Assembly (NCBI GenBank): GCA_943354555.1
Contig: CALRCM010000006.1
Location: forward strand, 1-37,610
Source of the DNA: Candidatus Peribacteria bacterium
Lineage (GTDB): Bacteria; Patescibacteriota; Gracilibacteria; Peribacterales; Peribacteraceae
Length of the DNA stretch: 37,610 nt
Direction: 5' to 3'
The notes under the pieces were generated by a model. The model had not been told where the DNA came from, made no database searches, and saw only the letters and a program-made list of their open reading frames with translations. Made by a program: the position numbers and the translations under genes. Positions 6,984-15,234 of this stretch are shown here, piece after piece; the first letter of the stretch is position 1; the number at the start of each line of letters is the position of its first letter.

Positions 6984-8066
6984 CTACCTCTGATTCCAAA
7001 CCATCGCCCCGATGCCCTGCGACATTTTGTCTCCCGGGTGTGCCAGGCAAATACCTGCAGCCGGAAACAGCACGACATCACCGGTTTTTGGATCGATGCC
7101 TTGTAACTGCGAAAGACGGGCAAGAGTAGAAGGGATGGTTGCGGAAATGGTATTGCCCATTCCCTCCATACCATTGACGAATCGTACTTCGGAAATGCCA
7201 TAACCGGCAAACTCCCCTTCCGTCATCTCCGGTCCAACCATGTCATCGAATGCTTTGATCATCTTTGCATTTTCCTGATGAGGCACCACGAGAACACGGC
7301 GTCCGTGCATCACCGGATCCTGCATAACACGGTGCAGGGATGTTCGCGTTGCTTCTTCAATAAGCGCTCCACCGTTCCTGTATGCAAGGTCACCATCCAT
7401 ACGGAAAATAGTCCGTAGTGTCCGCTCTCCGCTGAAGTTTTCCGCCTCCTCGGGCTGAATACGGAAGATCTCAACATTTTGCGGATTCTCGGGCGGAACA
7501 ACTTCCTGCGTCTCTGCAAAAAATAAACGATGCCCTTCGCCCTTTGAAAGGCTTGTCGCTGTTGCTGCCGCAGCGAATATGGGCGTTGCACGCGAATCGC
7601 GCGCATCCATCATGCGGTCGGGAGTTTCCACATTGAGAATTAGCACATGCGCATCGGAAGAGAGTTGCTGCGCCATAGCCTCTGCCTGATGCACAATTTC
7701 CGGAAAACCCGTACACCCAAAAGCGATTGCATTGATACGGCTGCGATGAATGCCGATGAGATCGGCAACCGCTTCCGCCATCTCCTGTCTGGCATTACCC
7801 TCGTAATGGGTATGGACAAGTGCAAGAGCGGCAATAGCATTACGATGAATATGAGACTCACGCAAAAACTTCTCAGTAATTTCAAGAGCCAAGTCCACCG
7901 GCTTTGATTGCGGCTTCAGAATATAGCGAGACCTCGTTTTTGTTGATTTCCAGATACGGTCTTCATCCAAGCCCGTAAGATCGGAGATTCTCTTGTTATC
8001 GAGAAGCTCGAGGTGCTTGCTGCCTGTTGATTCGACGAAGGTGGAAAAGGAAAGAGGTGTGACCAT
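6984..8066 (-). CDS. 3-oxoacyl-ACP synthase III-like (thiolase fold) enzyme
   Basis: Thiolase-fold condensing enzyme resembling FabH/KAS III, 360 residues (family usually about 320-340). The catalytic triad is visible: Cys118 in AFGCTGFPE, His263 in VVPHQENAKMI (the FabH-type HQ.N..I motif) and Asn305 in GMGNTISATIPSTLA. All three are intact, so Claisen condensation or acyl transfer from a thioester is plausible. The substrate is unknown: FabH starts fatty-acid synthesis, but the family also makes quinolones, HMG-CoA and other products, and most CPR bacteria lack a complete fatty-acid pathway. It is convergent with the NAT-like gene and divergent from the methyltransferase-like gene at 8165. 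The ATG at 8066 has TAGATT 9 nt upstream. Confidence 0.85.
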   Translation of the reverse strand: MVTPLSFSTFVESTGSKHLELLDNKRISDLTGLDEDRIWKSTKTRSRYILKPQSKPVDLALEITEKFLRESHIHRNAIAALALVHTHYEGNARQEMAEAVADLIGIHRSRINAIAFGCTGFPEIVHQAEAMAQQLSSDAHVLILNVETPDRMMDARDSRATPIFAAAATATSLSKGEGHRLFFAETQEVVPPENPQNVEIFRIQPEEAENFSGERTLRTIFRMDGDLAYRNGGALIEEATRTSLHRVMQDPVMHGRRVLVVPHQENAKMIKAFDDMVGPEMTEGEFAGYGISEVRFVNGMEGMGNTISATIPSTLARLSQLQGIDPKTGDVVLFPAAGICLAHPGDKMSQGIGAMVWNQR

Positions 8067-8075
8067 AAGGAAATG

Positions 8076-8103
8076 AATCTACACACATACAGGGAAAATC
8101 CAA
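8076..8103 (-). promoter_or_regulatory. Promoter of the ketosynthase-like gene
   Basis: TTGGAT, 16 nt, TAGATT, then 9 nt to the ATG at 8066. Divergent from the promoter at 8151. Confidence 0.5.
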
Positions 8104-8150
8104 CAAAAATCTGACGAAGCTACGCTTGCAACAAAGTCCGTATTTTGCTC

Positions 8151-8156
8151 TATAAT
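8151..8156 (+). promoter_or_regulatory. -10 box of the 8165 gene
   Basis: Perfect TATAAT, 8 nt before the ATG at 8165. The -35 region (around TTGCAACA) is poorly defined. Confidence 0.6.
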
Positions 8157-8164
8157 GCAAGGGA

Positions 8165-8854
8165 ATGCAGCATCCTTCCGAAAATGCGCGCTCAGCCGCG
8201 TTTCAGTACTGGAGACTCTCACATATCGTTGAAAAAAGTGCAGAGCGCTCCACCCTTGGTATGCGCACGTTGCATGTGGGAGCCAGTCATACCGGAAACA
8301 ATCCGAACAAACGAACGCTCGGCTATAGAGTCAGCCACTATGCCGCCATTGGAGAGGTGTTGGATGTCGTGGGAAGTACCCACGAAGTTGAAGCAAGAAT
8401 CCATAACTTGCGCGAAAAATCAGCAAACGGTATCGATGATATCGGCGTTGTGAACTTTGCTTTTTTTCTGCACAATCTGGAAACGGATGATCGCATAAAG
8501 AATTTTCTTGATGACCTCCGCGTGATCGCACCAAACGCCGTTCACCTTATGATGGATTATACACTCGGAGATGTAGATGAAAGTCATGCCCACGAACACC
8601 TCAAAGCCGACTCCGAATACGATCAAATCACAAAAAAAACGCTTCCCGAGTTCCTCCGACAACATCGGGTCTTCACCAGACAGAAGCTGCAACAATTATT
8701 TTATGCTGTTGGTTGGAATAATGTCTCCTTAGCACCCCTAGGTGCTGCACGTGCTGTCATCGTTGCATCTGAAAATAATCCATTAGCGATGCAAGATAAT
8801 TTTGCCCCGCTTGTTGAGCAAGCGAGAGAATCTATAAGGCCTGTCGCTGCATAG
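8165..8854 (+). CDS. Possible class I SAM-dependent methyltransferase-like protein
   Basis: 229 residues, weakly methyltransferase-like. A glycine-containing strand-loop (MRTLHVGASHTGNN, about 33-46) could be a degenerate motif I. VNFAFFLHNLETDD (96-109) resembles the motif IV to post-IV strand and helix of class I enzymes, and VHLMMDYTLGD (about 125-135) the following strand. The classic GxGxG is not intact, so SAM binding is uncertain. No signal or membrane segment. It is transcribed away from the ketosynthase-like gene from a shared 98-bp region, which hints at a common pathway. An unknown Rossmann-like protein is the alternative. Confidence 0.45.
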   Translation: MQHPSENARSAAFQYWRLSHIVEKSAERSTLGMRTLHVGASHTGNNPNKRTLGYRVSHYAAIGEVLDVVGSTHEVEARIHNLREKSANGIDDIGVVNFAFFLHNLETDDRIKNFLDDLRVIAPNAVHLMMDYTLGDVDESHAHEHLKADSEYDQITKKTLPEFLRQHRVFTRQKLQQLFYAVGWNNVSLAPLGAARAVIVASENNPLAMQDNFAPLVEQARESIRPVAA

Positions 8855-8891
8855 TCTTTACTAGAGCAATACAGTGTTTTTTACCCATCAC

Positions 8892-9536
8892 CTACGCCAC
8901 ACACCTACTCAGCACCATCGCACGGTGCAGAATCTCCTCTTTGGCATGATCCGGCAAAAACTGAATAGACGCCTGCGACTTGAGCCAGTTACCGATCAAC
9001 ATGCGCTGCGCGACGAGGCTGACGAGAAGCACCCTTTCACTACGCGGTGCAAATTCAAGTATTTGGCCTGTAACTGGATTCGGCATGCAAACGGGCTTTT
9101 TCTCGGGACTCAGCTCTCCAAACGAAAACGACCGCCCGACAGTCGGATGCTTGATTTCCAGTTCGTAATAAAGCCTGCCTTCCAGCGCTGCGGTAATACT
9201 TTGTCTTTTAACAGGCACCGATCTGGAATCACTTTTGATCGTTGGCATGCGAATAGACTCGAGACAGACATCGAATTGATTGTCGTATTTTCTCGACACA
9301 ATATCGTGCTTTGGAGAACCGCTGAGGGAAAATCCATTCCATGGATACAGAGCAATCAGCTGTGACAACTCTCCGGAGAGGAGGCAATCCATACGATCCT
9401 GCATGTGATCTCGGACAGCTTGCACAGCCTCAGGGGCCATCGGGCCATCTGTAAGCCGGTCAAGGGTATGCCCAAGGATAAGCCTCGGTGGAGGATGGAA
9501 GTCATCATCCGATAAGCGATTCGTATGCTTTGCCAT
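8892..9536 (-). CDS. Hypothetical protein, 214 aa
   Basis: Unrecognised. The ATG at 9536 is chosen because an extended -10 (TGCTAGGAT) lies 8 nt upstream; an in-frame start at 9566 would overlap that promoter. The protein is soluble with no signal peptide. It begins with a hydrophilic, Pro-containing stretch (DDFHPPPRLILG), has a His/Tyr-containing middle (GRLYYELEIKHPTVGR) and a helical C-terminus (ERVLLVSLVAQRMLIGNW). Convergent with the methyltransferase-like gene (37-nt gap) and just upstream of leuS on the same strand order. Confidence 0.65.
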   Translation of the reverse strand: MAKHTNRLSDDDFHPPPRLILGHTLDRLTDGPMAPEAVQAVRDHMQDRMDCLLSGELSQLIALYPWNGFSLSGSPKHDIVSRKYDNQFDVCLESIRMPTIKSDSRSVPVKRQSITAALEGRLYYELEIKHPTVGRSFSFGELSPEKKPVCMPNPVTGQILEFAPRSERVLLVSLVAQRMLIGNWLKSQASIQFLPDHAKEEILHRAMVLSRCVA

Positions 9537-9544
9537 GGCTCGGA

Positions 9545-9553
9545 ATCCTAGCA
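9545..9553 (-). promoter_or_regulatory. Extended -10 promoter of the 9536 gene
   Basis: TGC followed by TAGGAT, 8 nt before the ATG at 9536. Confidence 0.55.
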
Positions 9554-9583
9554 CTCTGTGAGACAAAAATAGATGCTATTGAT

Positions 9584-12082
9584 CTACTTTTGCGCAATCA
9601 CAATACTAACCAGCTTCTTCGGAACATAGATCTCCTTAAGGATGGGAGTATCAGTAAGAAACTTCGCAACATTCTCCTGCTTCTTGGAAGCCTCAATGAT
9701 CTCTACTTTGGTTGCACTCGCGTCAACTTCAATACTCCCACGAAGTTTGCCATTCACCTGTATGGCGATCGTCATTGTAGAACTTTCAAGCATCTTCGGA
9801 TCGAACTGCGGCCAACGCTCACTTATCATCATCCCACTGCCACCAATCATCTCCCAAAGTTCTTCAGAAAGATGTGGCGCAAGAGGTGCGAGAAGTTTTG
9901 TAAGTGTCTGCAGAGTCTCCATACTCACGCATTCCTGTTGCTCAAGAAGATTCAGTAGCTCCATGAGCGCACTGATAGCGGTATTGAATCGGAAACCAGC
10001 GATATCCTCGCCAACTTTCTTGATACTCTTATGAAGCAGAGACAATACTTCCTGTGAATCTTGAATAACTTTTTTGTTCAATTCTTTCTTCTCTGCATAG
10101 GGCTCTACCGTATTTTTCTCGATTAACTTATAAAGCCGCAATGCGAACCGATCAATGCCCTTGATACCGGTATCGCTCCAATCACCGCCATCGGTAAAGG
10201 GACCCATGAACATGAGGTACATCCGAAAGACATCGCTGCCATGCTTATCTACAAACGCATCCGGCGAAACGACATTGCCCTTGCTCTTGCTCATTTTTGC
10301 GCCCTTGTTGGTGATCACCCCCTGATGAACAAGACGCGCAAATGGCTCGTCATGCGAAACGTGTCCCCAATCTTTGAGAGCCATCATGACGAAGCGCGCG
10401 TAGATAAGATGCATGCAGGCGTGCTCGGCTCCACCGATGTACATGTCCACAGGTAACCAGGATGCTTCAATTTTGGGATCAATAAAGCTTTCGGCTTTCA
10501 GCTTTCGGCTTTCAGCTTTCGGACCGAATCCTTCCGTTTGCAAATACATCAAGTAATAAAAGCTGCTGCAAACGAATGTGTCCATCGTGTCACATTCCGG
10601 TGTCCACCCTTTGCCAAAAATCTTTTCCGTTCGCTCTTTGAACTCATGGGAATTTCGTAACGGCGACTCCCCTGTCGGCTTGAATTCAACATCTGTAGGA
10701 AGAACCCAAGGTAAATGCTCTTCGGGAACCGGATGCGGATTTCCTTCCAGATCGTAGACAATGGGAATGGGCGCTCCCCAGTAACGCTGGCGAGAGACAA
10801 GCCAGTCACGAAGACGATATTGCGTTATAGGCTTTCCAAGACCGGTCTTGGTCATATGACTGATGATGTCCTCGCGGACTTCTCCCCATTTCCTTCCTGC
10901 GAATGCATCGGGCTTGGATAATATTCCATCAGGATCCTTCGCGTAGCAATACTCCAGATTTTTCACTTTTTCGGCTTCATTCGGATCCGCCGGAAACATG
11001 ACCGGACGAAGCGGAATACCGTATTTTTTTGCAAATGCAAAGTCACGCTCATCATGGGCACTGCAATGCACGATGCCTGTGCCGTAATCCATTACCACAA
11101 ATGAGGCGACCCAAATCGGAAGATCTCCCGTGCCGAAGGGATTCTCTACATAACGACCTGTGAAGATGCCTTCAACGTGTTCTTCAAAGTTATATTTCTC
11201 CGTGGCTTTCAGCTTCTTCATGCGTTCAACAAACGCAAGCACCTCTTTTTCCTGCGGAGTGCCTTTCACCATTTTTTCGACCAAAGGGTGCTCGGGTGCG
11301 ATGACTGTAAATGTCTGCGCCATGAAGGTCTGCGGCACCGAGTCAAAGACTTCAAATACATCTCCGAGATCCTTGATCTTCGAAGGAATCTGAACGCCCT
11401 TATTGCGCCCGATCCAGTTCCTCTGCATGAGCTTGGTCTTTTCCGGCCAATCAAGCGCATCAAGACCGTCGAGAAGTCTCTGAGAATATTTCTTGATGTT
11501 CCAAAACCATTGCTCGAGAGATTTTTGAATAATGTCTGTGCCACACCGCTCGCACTTGCCTTCCTGCGCCTGCTCATTTGCCAGAACCGTCTGACAGCTC
11601 GGACAAAAGTTCACATTCCCTTTTTTCTTATACGCAAGTTTGTTCTTGAACATTTGAAGAAAAAGCCACTGCGTCCAGCGGTAGTACTCGGGAGTACTGG
11701 TATTCACCATTTTGCTCCAGTCGTACATGCAACCGATGCGCTTGAGCTGGGTGATCATCGTCTCTACATTCTTCCGGGTGGAAATATCCGGATGTACGCC
11801 TGTTTTAATGGCATAGTTTTCTGCAGGAAGACCAAAGGCATCAAACCCCATGGGCGAAAATACGCTTTTCCCTTGCATGCGCATGAAGCGGGCAAAAGTA
11901 TCACTCGGGCCGTAGTTATACCAGTGACCCACATGGAGCTTGTCACCACTGGGATAGGGAAACATCACATGCGTGTAATACTTTTCTTTGGCATCGCTGA
12001 GATCCGCCTCGAAGGCCTTCGCGTCCTCCCAACGCTTCTGCCATTTCGCTTCTATTGCCAGTGGATCGTAGGTGCGGGACAT
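9584..12082 (-). CDS. leuS: Leucyl-tRNA synthetase
   Basis: Class Ia synthetase that charges tRNA-Leu, 832 residues from the ATG at 12082. The family start pattern TYDPLAIEAKWQKRW decides this start over the far longer open frame. The HIGH motif appears as HVGHW in PSGDKLHVGHWYNYG, and KMSKS is intact in GAKMSKSKGNVVSP. A CxxC..CxxC zinc ribbon (CPSC and CERC) and the CP1 editing domain with GTGIVHCSAHDERDF lie between them. The C-terminal anticodon domain ends with a tail rich in Lys and Ile. Oddity: a run PKAESRKLKAES, encoded by a 14-nt DNA repeat (10486-10522), is inserted just before WLPVDMYIGG near the second half of the active-site domain. TACTCT lies 7 nt before the start. Confidence 0.97.
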   Translation of the reverse strand: MSRTYDPLAIEAKWQKRWEDAKAFEADLSDAKEKYYTHVMFPYPSGDKLHVGHWYNYGPSDTFARFMRMQGKSVFSPMGFDAFGLPAENYAIKTGVHPDISTRKNVETMITQLKRIGCMYDWSKMVNTSTPEYYRWTQWLFLQMFKNKLAYKKKGNVNFCPSCQTVLANEQAQEGKCERCGTDIIQKSLEQWFWNIKKYSQRLLDGLDALDWPEKTKLMQRNWIGRNKGVQIPSKIKDLGDVFEVFDSVPQTFMAQTFTVIAPEHPLVEKMVKGTPQEKEVLAFVERMKKLKATEKYNFEEHVEGIFTGRYVENPFGTGDLPIWVASFVVMDYGTGIVHCSAHDERDFAFAKKYGIPLRPVMFPADPNEAEKVKNLEYCYAKDPDGILSKPDAFAGRKWGEVREDIISHMTKTGLGKPITQYRLRDWLVSRQRYWGAPIPIVYDLEGNPHPVPEEHLPWVLPTDVEFKPTGESPLRNSHEFKERTEKIFGKGWTPECDTMDTFVCSSFYYLMYLQTEGFGPKAESRKLKAESFIDPKIEASWLPVDMYIGGAEHACMHLIYARFVMMALKDWGHVSHDEPFARLVHQGVITNKGAKMSKSKGNVVSPDAFVDKHGSDVFRMYLMFMGPFTDGGDWSDTGIKGIDRFALRLYKLIEKNTVEPYAEKKELNKKVIQDSQEVLSLLHKSIKKVGEDIAGFRFNTAISALMELLNLLEQQECVSMETLQTLTKLLAPLAPHLSEELWEMIGGSGMMISERWPQFDPKMLESSTMTIAIQVNGKLRGSIEVDASATKVEIIEASKKQENVAKFLTDTPILKEIYVPKKLVSIVIAQK
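10486..10522. repeat. 14-nt tandem repeat inside leuS
   Basis: AGCTTTCGGCTTTC occurs twice, followed by a 9-nt partial copy; each unit is itself two near-identical 7-mers. On the coding strand it reads as CCGAAAGCTGAAAG units and encodes PKAESRKLKAES. The same AGCTGAAAGC core recurs in the intergenic spacer at 34363-34375. Confidence 0.85.
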
Positions 12083-12089
12083 CAGAACC

Positions 12090-12095
12090 AGAGTA
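12090..12095 (-). promoter_or_regulatory. -10 box of leuS
   Basis: CGC-TACTCT-G, 7 nt before the leuS ATG. The ybaB promoter has the same CGCTACTCTG core 6 nt before its ATG. Confidence 0.5.
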
Positions 12096-12132
12096 GCGGA
12101 ATATGCGAATACGGGAATACGCGAATGTGTGA
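12096..12132. repeat. Octamer-period array between leuS and the sigma-like gene
   Basis: Degenerate 8-nt units (GGAATATG, CGAATACG, GGAATACG, CGAATGTG) in a row. The same unit builds the larger array at 23541-23616. It lies upstream of the -35 box of the divergent gene at 12178. Confidence 0.65.
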
Positions 12133-12143
12133 AACATAGATTC

Positions 12144-12171
12144 TTGACAACACCCCATAATTTTCTAGGAT
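12144..12171 (+). promoter_or_regulatory. Promoter of the sigma-like gene
   Basis: Perfect TTGACA, 16 nt, TAGGAT, then only 6 nt to the ATG at 12178. The predicted start point coincides with the A of the ATG. Confidence 0.7.
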
Positions 12172-12177
12172 AATCCC

Positions 12178-13104
12178 ATGCTGGAAACATTGGTTGCGGA
12201 CGAAGAAGTCGAGGCCAATCCTCGTGGAGTGTGGTACGTCGACAGTCCGGAATTCCATGAGCCCGGGGCGAAGATGAAGATCCGAAGACCGGTGCATGAT
12301 CTCTATAAAAATGAACCGGATCCTGATTACTTTGCTGAGGGAGGCGAACTGAGAGAGTATGCGCATACACTGCATCATCCGATTTTAACGCCTGCAGCAG
12401 AGCGTCATTTCTTTCGCTTGATGAATTTCACAAGATTCGAAATGAATGGGATTATTCTCGCTGCAGATGGTAATCGGAATGCGTTGAAGCCCCGGGAGCA
12501 GCGATGGCTCAAAAAAGCCGAAGAGAAATCTCTGGCTATCAATAATAGTATTGCAGATCTCAACATTCGGCTCTGCGCACACTGGGCAAGAAAATTGCGT
12601 AGGGATGGAGAAGATGTACGGGATCTTTTTGAGGAACTTCACGTTCCACTGGAATCAAGCATTCGGCGATTCGACTATACGCGCGATACAAAATTTTCGA
12701 CGTTTGCTTCAAATGCCATGATGCATCACATGCAGCGTTTGCGGTCATATGCACACAGAGACGCAACCCAGTTCCCGACGGGTCATGACCTTGTGCAATG
12801 CGAAGATACATCGTTCAATCCTGATGGAATATGTGTTCCTATACGATCAAAGCTTCTTGCGCTGGTTGAGCAAATACCGAATGACCAAGCTCGAGATATA
12901 GTGAAAGATTACTATGGTTTGAATGGCTCAACCGAGTCTATGAACTTTCCGGAGATTGCAGCCAAACATGGTTTTACAAAACAGAATGCAAGAGACGTCG
13001 TCAATAGAGCCGTGCAATCGATTAAAGCGATGGTGAGGAAGCAAGGTGTCAGCGAGGAACAATGTACCGAGCGGTTATCCTGGAACGAACTGGGGAATGG
13101 ATAA
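12178..13104 (+). CDS. Divergent sigma-70-family protein
   Basis: A sigma-70-like protein of 308 residues, unusually degenerate. Region 1.2-like sequence is at about 68-90 (LTPAAERHFFRLMNFTRFE). Region 2 is at 126-187 and includes RRFDYTRDTKFSTFAS, clearly matching the core-binding and -10 region of primary sigmas (EKFDYRRGYKFSTYAT). Region 4 is at 226-287, with PEIAAKHGFTKQNARDVVNRAV as the -35 helix-turn-helix. Region 3 is shortened. The tryptophan pair after the conserved ST[YF]A[TS], needed to open the promoter, is replaced by Asn-Ala, and the position of Gln437 (which reads the -12 base) is His. It may be an alternative sigma, or a protein binding RNA polymerase without melting DNA. Leaderless promoter; gene of the GTPase Der follows after an octamer array. 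Confidence 0.75.
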   Translation: MLETLVADEEVEANPRGVWYVDSPEFHEPGAKMKIRRPVHDLYKNEPDPDYFAEGGELREYAHTLHHPILTPAAERHFFRLMNFTRFEMNGIILAADGNRNALKPREQRWLKKAEEKSLAINNSIADLNIRLCAHWARKLRRDGEDVRDLFEELHVPLESSIRRFDYTRDTKFSTFASNAMMHHMQRLRSYAHRDATQFPTGHDLVQCEDTSFNPDGICVPIRSKLLALVEQIPNDQARDIVKDYYGLNGSTESMNFPEIAAKHGFTKQNARDVVNRAVQSIKAMVRKQGVSEEQCTERLSWNELGNG

Positions 13105-13128
13105 TTTTCTCCTATAGCCTGCGTGGAT

Positions 13129-13157
13129 ATGCCGATACCCCGATATTCCGATAACGG
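13129..13157. repeat. Octamer-period array upstream of der
   Basis: Three 8-nt units GCCGATAC, CCCGATAT, TCCGATAA in a row, directly before the der -35 box. Related in period and core (CGATAY) to the other intergenic arrays. Confidence 0.5.
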
Positions 13158-13161
13158 GTTA

Positions 13162-13190
13162 TTGTGCAGCCCTTCAGCCTATGCTACGAT
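13162..13190 (+). promoter_or_regulatory. Promoter of der
   Basis: TTGTGC, 17 nt, TACGAT with TGC directly before it (extended -10), then 12 nt to the ATG. The leader would be about 5 nt. Confidence 0.55.
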
Positions 13191-13202
13191 TCCCGTTCAC
13201 AC

Positions 13203-14564
13203 ATGCCACTTCCTCTCGTCGCTATCGTCGGCCGTCCAAATACGGGAAAATCCACGCTTTTTAACCGGATCGTAGGTAGCCGCATAGCTATCGTCAGCGA
13301 TGTGCCTGGGACGACCAGAGATCACATCGCCAGCAGGATCAGTAACGAACGTATGGATTATCTTCTCATTGATACGGGAGGCATGGGCGGTGGTACAGAA
13401 GATCTCGATTTTGAAAGTGACGTTGAAGCGCAGTCGGAGCTTGCCGTAGAACATGCAGACGTCATTGTCGTTGTTCTTTCGGGAAAAGAAGACCTCACAA
13501 GCGCAGACCATGCGGTAGCGGAAGTCCTGCGTAAGCGAAAACGGAAACATGTTCCGGTCATCGTTGTCGTCAACAAAATCGATAATGCCGCAAAGATCGA
13601 TGAGATCCTGCCACAGTACTACGAGCTCGGAATCGGTGAAAAATTTCTTCCTATCAGCGCCGCTCACGGCTCGGGATTTAGCGCACTCGAAGATGGGATT
13701 ATTGAAGAACTGAAGAAGTTGCATTTTACAAAAGTAGCAACTACGAACCCGGAAGTAGGAACCCAATCCCCTCGTATCGCTGTCGTCGGAAAACCGAACG
13801 TCGGCAAGAGCTCCATCATCAATGCACTGATGTCTGATCCTCAACGAGCCGTTTCTCCTCGTATCGTCTCGGATATTCCCGGCACAACCCGCGATGCCGT
13901 AGACACCATTATTCGTTTCAACGAAAAGGAATATATCTTCGTCGATACCGCCGGCATTCGTCGCAAGAAAGAGGCTGAACCCGGTATAGAAACGCTCTCC
14001 TACTTCCGTTCAGTACGGGCAATAGCCGAGTGTGATATTGCTGTCCTTGTGCTCGACGGCACAGGACCGATTACACGCCAAGACAAGCGCATTGCTCAAC
14101 TCGCACTAGAGGAAGGCAAGGGACTTATTATCGCGGTGAATAAAAGCGACGGCATGGAGCTCGAGCAGAAGAAAAACACGATCAATGATGTGCATCTCAC
14201 GCTCCCCTTCTGCAAGTTTGCACCGGTGATCCTCTGCTCGGGAAAAACCCGTGATGGACTTCTCAAGCTCTTCGATCTCATCGAGACAGTACAAAGAAAC
14301 CGCACACGCCGCATCTCCACGAAGGATCTTCATGATTGGTACGCCACAGCGATGCGCAGTCAGCCGATGGCTCAGCTCGCGGGGAGCAAGCACATCACGC
14401 AGGCAGACGAGCTGCCACCGACCTTTGTGGTCTTTGTGAAAGACCCAAAGAGCGTGAAAGCGAGTGAGCTGCGGTTTCTGGAAAACAGAATGCGCACAGT
14501 CTTTGCATTTGAAGGAAGCCCCATTCGATGGATCACCAAAGGGCCGAAGCTCGTCAATGAGTAG
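13203..14564 (+). CDS. der: GTPase Der (EngA), ribosome assembly
   Basis: Der is a tandem-GTPase that helps mature the 50S subunit. From the ATG at 13203 (453 residues) the first G domain has GRPNTGKST (10-18), DTGG and NKID; the second has GKPNVGKSS, DTAGIRRK and NKSD. The C-terminal KH-like domain follows (FVVFVKDPKSV and RWITKGPK). All nucleotide-binding motifs are intact. An in-frame ATG at 13164 would include the promoter, so 13203 is preferred. It stands alone, and ends 4 nt before the convergent LOG-family gene. Confidence 0.97.
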   Translation: MPLPLVAIVGRPNTGKSTLFNRIVGSRIAIVSDVPGTTRDHIASRISNERMDYLLIDTGGMGGGTEDLDFESDVEAQSELAVEHADVIVVVLSGKEDLTSADHAVAEVLRKRKRKHVPVIVVVNKIDNAAKIDEILPQYYELGIGEKFLPISAAHGSGFSALEDGIIEELKKLHFTKVATTNPEVGTQSPRIAVVGKPNVGKSSIINALMSDPQRAVSPRIVSDIPGTTRDAVDTIIRFNEKEYIFVDTAGIRRKKEAEPGIETLSYFRSVRAIAECDIAVLVLDGTGPITRQDKRIAQLALEEGKGLIIAVNKSDGMELEQKKNTINDVHLTLPFCKFAPVILCSGKTRDGLLKLFDLIETVQRNRTRRISTKDLHDWYATAMRSQPMAQLAGSKHITQADELPPTFVVFVKDPKSVKASELRFLENRMRTVFAFEGSPIRWITKGPKLVNE

Positions 14565-14568
14565 GAAA

Positions 14569-15177
14569 TTACCCGCGTCCCTGCCGCATCTCTTTCACCC
14601 TTCCATCTTCATGGATGGGAAGCGGGAAAGCTTTAATAACTATTTCCAGCTTATCGAGAAGCTTAGCTGGATCATCATCGAAGACCATATTCGGAGGAAT
14701 CGCGCGTTTGCAGAGTTCCTCAACGACATGCGGGATGGCATTGCTGATACCACCGGTATTCGTAAGCACGGCGATAGGTCGTCCCTCGTCATAGGCAATC
14801 GTAAATTCATTCAGCGTTCCGATGCCTCCGCCGACAATAACGATGCCATCGGAGCTGCGGATATTGATGATGTCACGTTCCATGAACCCCTGTCCCGTAT
14901 AGAGGATGATGTCGTTATCGTGCGGTGAGAGATACTCATTGACATGCTCATACTCGGAAAATGCAGGCGATACACCAAGGGTGAGTCCCCCTGCCTCCTG
15001 GGCTCCCAGAAGAGCATCATGGGGAAGACCTGGGCAAGCACCATTGATAAACACATGCCCTCTGCGACCAATCTCCTGACCAAGTTTTCGCGCTGCCGAT
15101 CGCGCATGCTGATCCTCAGTCTGCGGACCGGAGGCTGATCCCATAACGCCGATTTTGAGTTTGTGATGGTAGGCCAC
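14569..15177 (-). CDS. LOG-family (SLOG/TIGR00725-like) nucleotide-binding protein
   Basis: Rossmann-like LOG family protein, 202 residues. The N-terminal strand IGVMGSASGP, a helix, GHVFINGACPGLPHDAL, and the signature GGGIGTLNEF (usual form GGxGTxxE, which binds nucleotide monophosphate) are all present. Members include cytokinin-activating phosphoribohydrolases and SLOG nucleotide sensors; plain bacterial housekeeping members are often called lysine decarboxylase-like in error. The exact substrate is unknown. The start is the GTG at 15177, since the frame is closed upstream by a TGA, and an extended -10 TATAAT lies 9 nt before it. No membrane segment. Confidence 0.85.
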   Translation of the reverse strand: MAYHHKLKIGVMGSASGPQTEDQHARSAARKLGQEIGRRGHVFINGACPGLPHDALLGAQEAGGLTLGVSPAFSEYEHVNEYLSPHDNDIILYTGQGFMERDIINIRSSDGIVIVGGGIGTLNEFTIAYDEGRPIAVLTNTGGISNAIPHVVEELCKRAIPPNMVFDDDPAKLLDKLEIVIKAFPLPIHEDGRVKEMRQGRG

Positions 15178-15186
15178 GTTTCATCT

Positions 15187-15195
15187 ATTATAGCA
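15187..15195 (-). promoter_or_regulatory. Extended -10 promoter of the LOG-family gene
   Basis: TGC-TATAAT, 9 nt before the GTG start, a strong leaderless candidate with a GTG codon. Confidence 0.65.
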
Positions 15196-15234
15196 CAAAT
15201 GCGATGAATGAACTACTTTCAAATCGGAGCAAGA

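Noticed and set aside
11177-12139. Long plus-strand ORF (320 codons) opposite leuS
   Set aside because: It lies wholly antisense to a clearly recognised LeuRS with intact motifs; its translation has no domain and mirrors the codon bias of leuS.
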